Of a DNA stretch of 64,000 nucleotides, positions 34,638 through 40,910 are shown piece by piece. The stretch's first letter is position 1; every line of letters begins with the position of its first letter. Source of the stretch: Comamonas testosteroni (lineage in GTDB: Bacteria; Pseudomonadota; Gammaproteobacteria; Burkholderiales; Burkholderiaceae_C); contig CP044131.1 in the NCBI GenBank assembly GCA_008727115.1, positions 2,542,001 through 2,606,000 on the forward strand. The letters are read 5' to 3'. Under the pieces are notes generated by a model. That model saw only the letters and a list, made by a program, of their open reading frames with translations, ran no database searches and was not told the origin of the DNA. Position numbers and translations under genes: made by a program.

Positions 34638-36140
34638 ATGAGCCAAGCCCCTTCTCATACTCACCGCTACGGACTGCTGACCCTGGCCTGGGGCTTGTTG
34701 TGCGCCTTGCTGGTGGGTCTTCAGTGGTGGCAGGCCCATAACCAGCAGCAGCAGGCGCAAGCGCAACTCGGTCAGAGCCTTCAACGCCAGATGCTGGAAA
34801 AAGTGGCTCAGCACAAAGCCCACCTGACGGCGCTGACGGCCGTCGCCGCACTGCAAAGTCCGGATGCCTCATCGGCTTTGCAACATGTGGTCCGCTCCAT
34901 CGAAGCGATTTACCCGCGCATTCAAGAGGTGCAGTTGGTCACGCCCGGCCATCCTGCCACTGGCAGTTGCCTGAACCCGGCTGTCATCCAGGCAGCAGCA
35001 GCCTTACAGCTCAAAGCCAGCACCAGCTTGCCCGACACCCTTTATCCGGGGCACTACTTATTCATTAAAAAGATAGCTACTCCGGCAGGCTGGCTGTGCG
35101 TTCGCATTGATTCCGCTCATTTGCTGGATCCCAACACCCTGCCCTCCGAGATGGGCCTGCGCATACAGCTCAACCAACAGAGCTTGCTGGAGCCTGCCGC
35201 CCCCTTTCGGAAAAGTCAGCCCTTTGCAGAATTCACCCTGAATGGCTACGACCAGCCGCTGCATGTGCAGTTGCTGGCCCGCCCTCAGGGCCTGTTCCAG
35301 CCGCTGAACTGGAGCATGTTGCTGATCAGCGCGCTGATCAGTGCGGCACTGGTTGCGGCGGTGTATCTGGTCTGGAGCAGCCGCCAGCAAAGCAAGCAGC
35401 ATCAGCAGCAAGCCCGTCAGCTGGCCAATGAGGCACAGCTGGCCCATGCCTCGCGCGTCAACAGCATGGGGGAGATGGCATCCGGCATTGCTCATGAGCT
35501 GGCCCAGCCCGTCACGGCACTGCTCAGCCAAAGTCAGGCCGCACTGCGTGCCCATGAGCGCGGCAAGCCCGATCTGCTGGCCGCCGCCTTGCAGGCCAAT
35601 GTGCGCGAGGCCCGGCGTGCGGGCGCCATTCTGGAGCGCATGCGCAGCTATGTCAGCAACGCCCCCAGCCAGCCGCAAAGACTGGAGCTGGGTCAAGCCG
35701 TCAGTCAGGCCCTGCTGCTTCTGGAAGGGCCGGCCCGTCAGGCTCAGGTAGCACTGCACTGGCAAGCCCCGCAGCACCCTTGCTGGGTTCTGGCCGACCC
35801 CGTTGCACTGGAGCAAGTGCTGCACAACCTGGTGCGCAATGCTCTGGATGCCTTGGGCAGCAGCCCTCCAGCCAGCGGCTCGGCCTCCGTCGTCATTACG
35901 CTGAAGCAAGGCGACACACAGGCTCTGCTCCAGGTGCAGGACAACGGGCCAGGCGTGGATGCCGACACGGCACAGCGCATCTTCGAGCCCTTTTTCACGA
36001 CCAAATCCGAAGGCATGGGTCTGGGGCTGCCCCTGTGTGCCACCCTGATGGAGCGCATGGGAGGTCAGTTGCAATATGTCCCCGGCCCTGGAGGTGCCTG
36101 CTTTGTCATGCACTTGCCGCTGGACAAGTCCCTCTCTTGA
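34638..36140 (+). CDS. Membrane sensor histidine kinase
   Basis: 500 residues. Membrane helices at about 10-32 and 228-252 enclose a periplasmic sensor of about 195 residues. The H-box ASGIAHELAQPVTALLSQSQ carries the phospho-histidine; VLHNLVRNALDAL (N box), DNGPGVD (G1) and GMGLGLPLC (G2) complete the ATPase. The E-L-x-Q-P H-box is typical of FixL/DctS-type kinases. The ATG at 34638 is chosen (MSQAPSHTHR). It lies 17 bp before the response regulator, and an exported HbpS/GlcG-like protein follows (36868), suggesting haem or redox sensing. Confidence 0.92.
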   Translation: MSQAPSHTHRYGLLTLAWGLLCALLVGLQWWQAHNQQQQAQAQLGQSLQRQMLEKVAQHKAHLTALTAVAALQSPDASSALQHVVRSIEAIYPRIQEVQLVTPGHPATGSCLNPAVIQAAAALQLKASTSLPDTLYPGHYLFIKKIATPAGWLCVRIDSAHLLDPNTLPSEMGLRIQLNQQSLLEPAAPFRKSQPFAEFTLNGYDQPLHVQLLARPQGLFQPLNWSMLLISALISAALVAAVYLVWSSRQQSKQHQQQARQLANEAQLAHASRVNSMGEMASGIAHELAQPVTALLSQSQAALRAHERGKPDLLAAALQANVREARRAGAILERMRSYVSNAPSQPQRLELGQAVSQALLLLEGPARQAQVALHWQAPQHPCWVLADPVALEQVLHNLVRNALDALGSSPPASGSASVVITLKQGDTQALLQVQDNGPGVDADTAQRIFEPFFTTKSEGMGLGLPLCATLMERMGGQLQYVPGPGGACFVMHLPLDKSLS

Positions 36141-36157
36141 AGCTGCCTGAGCCTCCC

Positions 36158-36739
36158 ATGATTTACCTGATTGATGACGACCCCTCGGTACGCGATGCCC
36201 TGCATTTGCTGCTGCAGACCTACGAGTTGCCCGTCACCTGCTTTGAATCCCCCGCAGACTGCCTGGCACACCTGGATCGCAACCAGCCCGGGATTCTGAT
36301 CACCGACCTGCGCATGCCCATGATGTCCGGCCTGCAGTTGCACGAGCAGCTCATGGCCCAAGGGGTGGACTGGCCCACGATTGTGATTACCGGCCATGGC
36401 GATCTGCACGCCTGCCGCCGGGCCTTCAAGGCCGGGGTCACCGATTTTCTGACCAAACCCATCGAAGAGCAGACGCTGCTGCAGGCCATTGAGTCGGCCC
36501 AGGCACGGCTGAATCGGCAGGCCGAACGCAATGAGGCGCGCCAGATCCTGCACAGCCTGACCGAGCGAGAGCGCGAAGTTCTGAAGCTGATCACCAAAGG
36601 GCTGGGTAGCAAGGACATTGCCGCCGCACTGGATATATCGGTGCGCACCGTGGACACCCACCGCGCCAAGCTGGCCGAGAAGCTGGGCACCGGCTCGGTG
36701 GCCGAACAGACCAGACTGCTGCTCAGCGCCGCGCTGTGA
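36158..36739 (+). CDS. FixJ/NarL-type response regulator
   Basis: 193 residues. Receiver domain of about 1-115 with the acidic pair DDD near the start, phospho-acceptor Asp in ILITDLRMPMMSG and the conserved Lys in FLTKPIEEQTLL. A C-terminal LuxR-type helix-turn-helix LTEREREVLKLITKGLGSKD follows. The frame extends upstream into the kinase, but the ATG at 36158 (MIYLIDDD) is the natural start. Partner of the kinase ahead; its likely target is the gene behind. Confidence 0.93.
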   Translation: MIYLIDDDPSVRDALHLLLQTYELPVTCFESPADCLAHLDRNQPGILITDLRMPMMSGLQLHEQLMAQGVDWPTIVITGHGDLHACRRAFKAGVTDFLTKPIEEQTLLQAIESAQARLNRQAERNEARQILHSLTEREREVLKLITKGLGSKDIAAALDISVRTVDTHRAKLAEKLGTGSVAEQTRLLLSAAL

Positions 36740-36761
36740 AGCCATGAAGAGAGCTTTACCT

Positions 36762-36775
36762 CGGTAGGATTACCG
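36762..36775. promoter_or_regulatory. Candidate response-regulator operator
   Basis: A perfect inverted repeat CGGTA-GGAT-TACCG lies in the 128-bp gap between the response-regulator gene and the exported HbpS/GlcG-like gene, about 92 bases before that ATG. The position suits activation by the adjacent regulator. Confidence 0.5.
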
Positions 36776-36867
36776 ATAGCCCTCCGTTGGTTTGCGCATG
36801 GGCAGCAGCGGCCCGTTTTTCTACAGTTCAGTCATTGCTATTCACCCTGTTTTCTAGGAGCTTTGAC

Positions 36868-37380
36868 ATGAACCAACGCCTGCGCAACGTCGCCTTCTCC
36901 ACTCTGACTCTGGCTGCCGCTTTGGCCACCAGCGCAGCCTCTGCGGCCATCACCGGAACAACGACCACGCGCAGCATCGCCAGCGCCACCGCCGTGCAGC
37001 TGGCCCAGCAGACCGTGGCCGCCTGCAGCGCGGAAGGCTACAACGTCAGCGCCTCGGTAGTGGACCGCGCCGGCGTGCTGCTGGCCATGGTGCGCGCCGA
37101 TGGCGCTGGCCCGCACACTGCAGAAGCCTCGCGCGCCAAGGCATTCACCTCGGCCTCTTCGCGCAACCCCACCAGCGGCATTGCCAAGGCCATTCAGTCC
37201 AACCCCGACGCTGCAGGCATGGCGCGCATTCCCGGCTTCCTGGTGCTGGCCGGTGGCGTGCCTGTGAAGATAGCCAACGACACCGTGGGTGCCGTCGGCG
37301 TGGCCGGTGCACCCGGCGGCCATCTGGACGAAGCCTGCGCACAGAAGGCGCTGACCGCCATCAAAGATCAGCTGCAGTAA
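36868..37380 (+). CDS. Exported HbpS/GlcG-family haem-binding-like protein
   Basis: 170 residues. A signal peptide is cleaved after SAASA (about residue 27), followed by a GlcG/HbpS domain (VQLAQQTVAACSAEGYNVSA, VDRAGVLLAMVRADGAGPHT, ASRAKAFTSASSRNP, GVPVKIANDTVGAVGVAGAP). AGGAG precedes the ATG at 7 bases. Streptomyces HbpS is a secreted haem-binding octamer that controls the SenS-SenR two-component system. Here the same three kinds of gene are adjacent. Haem binding is inferred from the family, not seen. Confidence 0.85.
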   Translation: MNQRLRNVAFSTLTLAAALATSAASAAITGTTTTRSIASATAVQLAQQTVAACSAEGYNVSASVVDRAGVLLAMVRADGAGPHTAEASRAKAFTSASSRNPTSGIAKAIQSNPDAAGMARIPGFLVLAGGVPVKIANDTVGAVGVAGAPGGHLDEACAQKALTAIKDQLQ

Positions 37381-37403
37381 TCCTGCAAGCGCCGCCCGCA
37401 GGT

Positions 37404-37552
37404 GAGAAAGGACAGGATTCGAACCTGCGTGCGGCACAACCACCAAGGGCGTTTGCCACAGAGCGCTCCCTCCAACCTGAAGGCCAGCGCCCAAACGCTG
37501 GCCTTCAGGCTATTGGGTGGCGCCCACCTTCAGCCGCTCAGTCACCCTTCTC
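37404..37552 (-). ncRNA. tRNA-like element with oversized middle
   Basis: On the minus strand the two ends are tRNA-like. The acceptor GAGAAGGG pairs with CCTTTCTC (one G-U). Then comes T8-G9, a 3-bp D stem (ACT/GGT) with D loop containing A14 and GG, as in class II tRNAs (CTGAGCGGCTGAAGG). A T arm with canonical TTCGAAT loop and GCAGG/CCTGT stem joins the acceptor directly. Between them lie about 95 nt without a good anticodon arm, containing a perfect 14-bp hairpin (37476-37509) and a second imperfect one (about 37431-37463). CCA is not encoded. It may be a decayed or interrupted tRNA, or a distinct structured RNA. Confidence 0.5.
37476..37509. repeat. Perfect 14-bp hairpin within tRNA-like element
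   Basis: CCTGAAGGCCAGCG and its exact complement separated by CCCAAA. There is no T-run, so it is not a standard terminator. It occupies the place of a giant variable arm in the tRNA-like element. Confidence 0.85.
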
Positions 37553-37563
37553 TCTCTGAAGTC

Positions 37564-37644
37564 TCAGAACGCTCCGTAGCGGTAAGCCACATAGCCTGCA
37601 GCCATTACACCGATCAGGCACAGCACTGTCATGATTCGCCCCAT
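37564..37644 (-). CDS. Putative 26-residue membrane peptide
   Basis: ATG at 37644 preceded by GGAGG at 6 bases. It encodes MGRIMTVLCLIGVMAAGYVA and six more residues (YRYGAF), then TGA. Residues 4-21 form one hydrophobic helix with a basic N-terminus and a YRYGAF tail. It lies 79 bp downstream of the thioesterase-acetyltransferase gene on the same strand and 11 bp before the tRNA-like element. Function unknown. The ribosome binding site is better than that of most neighbours, so I think it is real. Confidence 0.6.
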   Translation of the reverse strand: MGRIMTVLCLIGVMAAGYVAYRYGAF

Positions 37645-37666
37645 ACGCCACCTCCAAAATATCAGT

Positions 37667-37716
37667 CAAACAAGCCTCAAAGGCTTACCTGCAAAGCGCT
37701 GAAAGCTATCAAAACA
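37667..37716 (-). repeat. Dispersed Comamonadaceae-type repeat
   Basis: The minus strand reads TTTTGATAGCTTTCAGCGCT then TTGCAGGTAAGCC and TTTGAGGCTTG. It shows the full consensus order: GATAGCT, GCGCTT, AAGC, GAGGC. It lies between the membrane peptide and the upstream gene's stop. Confidence 0.75.
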
Positions 37717-37723
37717 GAATCAA

Positions 37724-38581
37724 CTACAGCACCTGGCGCATGGTGATGTGAGGGATTCCGGCCTCTTCATAAGCCTCTCCCTCGGGCACAAAACCGGCAC
37801 GCAGATAAAACGACTCGGCATGGCGTTGGGCATGCAACACGACCTCGCGATCACCGCGCTCGCGAGCCGATGCCACCAGGCTGTCCAGCACCATGCGGCC
37901 CCAGCGGCCGCCGCGCACACTGCGATCCACCGCCATGCGGCCAATGCGCCCCACGCCCGGCTCATCACTGACCAGTCGGCCTGTGGCCACGGGCTGATTC
38001 AAGCCGTTGAACAGCACGACATGGCGTGCAACCGGGTCAAATTCATCGATCTCGATCTCGCGCGGCACGCCTTGCTCACGCACAAACACAGCCATGCGCA
38101 AGCGCTCTGCATCACGCCCCAGATCGTTCCAGCTGCCCGAGCGCAGACTCACGACGTCCTGGCCCGCTTCAAAAGCGGTCAGCACATCACGCATGGCTTG
38201 GGGCACGGGCTTCGGGGTCTGGGTCGCCGCATCGGCAAACACATAGACCAGCTCCACGGAGTTGAGCAGCTCCATGCCGCGAAAGATTCCGGCCTCGAAC
38301 TGCAGCGAAGTATTGCCCTGCTTGACGCAGCGTATGCCCACATCCAGCACATCGCCCAAGGTGGCCGAGCCGTGATAAACGGTGCCGGCCTTCTTCACAA
38401 ACAGCTCGCCGCCCAGCGATGCAAAGCCGCTTTCATAGGGAATGGCCAGCTGGCGCCAGTAGTTGGTGATGGCCACATCGGCATACATCAGATAGTGGGC
38501 ATTGAAGACGATCTTCTGCGCGTCCACTTCGGCCCAGCGCACGTCGATACGGGTAAAGCTGCGAAAGTCCTGTCGATTCAT
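37724..38581 (-). CDS. YbgC-like thioesterase / GNAT acetyltransferase fusion
   Basis: A 285-residue two-domain protein. Residues 1-135 are a hot-dog acyl-CoA thioesterase of the YbgC/4HBT type (VRWAEVDAQKIVFNAHYLMYADVA has the conserved Asp and H-Y). Residues about 145-285 are a GNAT N-acetyltransferase (ElaA-like) with EIEIDEFDPVARHVVLFNG and the acetyl-CoA loop IGRMAVDRSVRGGRWGRMVL. Both domains act on CoA thioesters. Downstream of the esterase gene by 16 bp, so probably cotranscribed with it. Confidence 0.88.
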   Translation of the reverse strand: MNRQDFRSFTRIDVRWAEVDAQKIVFNAHYLMYADVAITNYWRQLAIPYESGFASLGGELFVKKAGTVYHGSATLGDVLDVGIRCVKQGNTSLQFEAGIFRGMELLNSVELVYVFADAATQTPKPVPQAMRDVLTAFEAGQDVVSLRSGSWNDLGRDAERLRMAVFVREQGVPREIEIDEFDPVARHVVLFNGLNQPVATGRLVSDEPGVGRIGRMAVDRSVRGGRWGRMVLDSLVASARERGDREVVLHAQRHAESFYLRAGFVPEGEAYEEAGIPHITMRQVL

Positions 38582-38597
38582 AGTGCTTGCTCTCGTT

Positions 38598-39578
38598 TCA
38601 ATTCAAACCAAAGGCGCCGCGCAAGGCCTGCGCCATATCGTGGTGCGCCTGACGCGCCTCGGCAATCACACGGCCCATCTTGACGAACTCATGGGTGACG
38701 CCCTTGTAAATTTCCAGATCCACGGAGACACCTGCCATACGCAACTTATCGGCGTACTCCACGCCTTCGTCCACCAGCGGATCGCACTCGGCCAGCCCCA
38801 CCCAGGCGGGGGCCACCCCCTCCACATCGGGGGCCAGCAGCGGCGCAAAACGCCAGTCCTCTCTGTCCTTGGGATCGGCAAGGTATTGGGCAAAAAACCA
38901 GGTGATGGAGGGCTCCTCCAGCACCAGTCCTCGGGCAAATCGACGGTGGGAATCGGTATCCTGATGCGCCGTGGTGCCAGGGTAGATCAGCAACTGCAGT
39001 TGCAGCTCGAGCCCGGCGTCGCGCGCTTCAATCGCGCAGGCAGCCGCCAGAGTTCCACCTGCACTATCGCCTCCTACGGCGATACGGCGGGCATCGGCAC
39101 CCAGACTTGCGGCATGGGCGGCCAGCCACTGCAGCGCATCCCAGGCATCGTTGTGCGCCACCGGAAACTGATGCTGCGGCGCCAGACGGTAGTCCAGCGA
39201 CACGACCATGCAGCCTGCCAGGTGCGCAAGCTGGCGGCAGAGCTGATCATGTGTGGCGACACTACCCACGGTAAAGCCGCCGCCGTGCAGGTACATCAGC
39301 ACCGGCAGCCCTGTGTCAGGGGCTTCTTCCTGGGCCACGGGCGCATACAGCCGGGCCAAAAGCTTTGCGCCATCGCGCACGGGGATCTGCAAATCCTCTA
39401 CACGCGCCAATGCCTGTCTGGGTATCTCCAGCACACCCGCTCCAGCTTCATAGGCGGCTCTGGCACCTTCGGCTCCCAGCTGATGCATGGGGGTGCGGGC
39501 TGCTCGCTCCATGCGTCTGAGTACATCGCGCATGGAAGGGGTCAGGCTGCTGGGCAAAGCCTCGGAGGTCTCGGACAT
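38598..39578 (-). CDS. Alpha/beta-hydrolase of the HSL esterase family
   Basis: 326 residues from the ATG at 39578 (MSETSEALPSS). The oxyanion-hole motif HGGGFTVGS, the nucleophile elbow GGDSAGGTLAAA and the later D and H of the triad (LAECDPLVDEG, GVTHEFVKMG) match hormone-sensitive-lipase-type esterases. Substrate unknown. It precedes the thioesterase-GNAT gene by 16 bp and is divergent from the iron alcohol dehydrogenase. Confidence 0.9.
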   Translation of the reverse strand: MSETSEALPSSLTPSMRDVLRRMERAARTPMHQLGAEGARAAYEAGAGVLEIPRQALARVEDLQIPVRDGAKLLARLYAPVAQEEAPDTGLPVLMYLHGGGFTVGSVATHDQLCRQLAHLAGCMVVSLDYRLAPQHQFPVAHNDAWDALQWLAAHAASLGADARRIAVGGDSAGGTLAAACAIEARDAGLELQLQLLIYPGTTAHQDTDSHRRFARGLVLEEPSITWFFAQYLADPKDREDWRFAPLLAPDVEGVAPAWVGLAECDPLVDEGVEYADKLRMAGVSVDLEIYKGVTHEFVKMGRVIAEARQAHHDMAQALRGAFGLN

Positions 39579-39768
39579 GATCACAACAATTGGGGGACAA
39601 AAGCACAGGCAGGCATTGTGCGGGCCAAGCCCGAAGTCTGCATGAGCCAATCTGCATTCTTGTCTCCGGGGCGACGGTTTGGGGTCCGCACCTAGGGTTA
39701 GCTTTCTGTGTGCCTGCGCCGCACGCTTCTAAATTCCGGGAATTGTTCCTCTTTCATACCGATGTGCC

Positions 39769-40905
39769 ATGGCTTTCATCAATTACGTCACGCAAATCCA
39801 GTTTGACTTTGGCGCCATCCGCCTGCTGCGCCAGGAATGCGATCGCGTGGGCATTCGCAAGCCGTTGCTCGTGACTGACCCAGGTGTCAAGGCGGCGGGC
39901 ATTTTGCAAAAGGCTCTGGACGCACTGGGCGACCTGCCTCATGCGGTCTTTGACCAGACGCCCTCCAACCCGACAGAGGCTGCGGTCATGAGTGCCGCAG
40001 ACGTCTACAAGGCCCAGCGCTGCGACGGGCTGATTGCGGTGGGCGGCGGCAGTGCCATCGACTGCGCCAAAGGTGTCGCCATTGCCGCCACGCACGAAGG
40101 GCCGCTGTCGTACTACGCCACGATTGAAGGTGGCTCACCGCGTATCAGCGAGCGTGTGGCGCCACTGATTGCCATCCCCACCACGAGTGGCACAGGCAGT
40201 GAAGTGGCTCGCGGCGCCATCATCATCGTGAACGACCACCGCAAGCTGGGTTTTCACAGCTGGCACCTGGTCCCCAAGGCCGCCATCTGTGACCCTGAGC
40301 TGACTTATGGCCTGCCTGCCCTGCTGACTGCCGCTACCGGCATGGATGCGATCGCGCATTGCATGGAGACGTTCATGGCCGCCGCCTTCAACCCTCCCGC
40401 AGACGGTATTGCACTGGATGGCCTGACGCGCGGCTGGGCCCATATTGAGCGCGCCACCCGCAACGGGCTGGACAGCGAGGCACGCCGTCAATTGATGAGC
40501 GCCAGCATGCAAGGCGCCATGGCTTTTCAAAAAGGCCTGGGGTGCGTGCACAGCCTGAGCCACAGCCTGGGTGGCATCAACCCTGGCCTACACCACGGCA
40601 CACTCAATGCCTTGTTCCTGCCTGCTGTCGTGCGTTTCAATTCCCAGGCCGAAAGCGTGCAGCGTGAAGTCCGCCTGGCTCGCATGGCCCATGCCATGGG
40701 CCTTGGCAGCGCCAGCGATATTCCCGACGCCATTCGCGACATGAATGCCCGCCTGGGCCTTCCGGCAGGACTTGCAGCGCTTGGGGTTGAGTCTGCGCAG
40801 TTCAAGGCCGTTATTGATGGCGCACTGCGCGACCATTGCCATGCGACCAATCCCCGGTTTGCATCTGCCGAGGACTATGAACACATGTTGAGCACCTCGC
40901 TTTGA
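39769..40905 (+). CDS. Iron-containing alcohol dehydrogenase
   Basis: 378 residues of the Fe-ADH family. The NAD-binding GGGSAIDCAKGVAIAAT is at about residue 84. TTSGTGSEVARGAI, GMDAIAHCMETF and HSLSHSLGGINPGLHHG supply the metal ligands (Asp and three His). Substrate unknown. Its stop is 5 bp from the stop of the convergent AI-2E-like gene, with no terminator between. Confidence 0.92.
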   Translation: MAFINYVTQIQFDFGAIRLLRQECDRVGIRKPLLVTDPGVKAAGILQKALDALGDLPHAVFDQTPSNPTEAAVMSAADVYKAQRCDGLIAVGGGSAIDCAKGVAIAATHEGPLSYYATIEGGSPRISERVAPLIAIPTTSGTGSEVARGAIIIVNDHRKLGFHSWHLVPKAAICDPELTYGLPALLTAATGMDAIAHCMETFMAAAFNPPADGIALDGLTRGWAHIERATRNGLDSEARRQLMSASMQGAMAFQKGLGCVHSLSHSLGGINPGLHHGTLNALFLPAVVRFNSQAESVQREVRLARMAHAMGLGSASDIPDAIRDMNARLGLPAGLAALGVESAQFKAVIDGALRDHCHATNPRFASAEDYEHMLSTSL

Positions 40906-40910
40906 GGCCA

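Noticed and set aside
33576..34856. A 426-codon minus-strand frame opposite ygfZ
   Set aside because: ygfZ carries its family motif on the plus strand; the opposite translation has none.
37402..37746. A 114-codon plus-strand frame over the tRNA-like element
   Set aside because: No ribosome binding site, no family likeness, and it overlaps structured sequence and the peptide ORF on the other strand.
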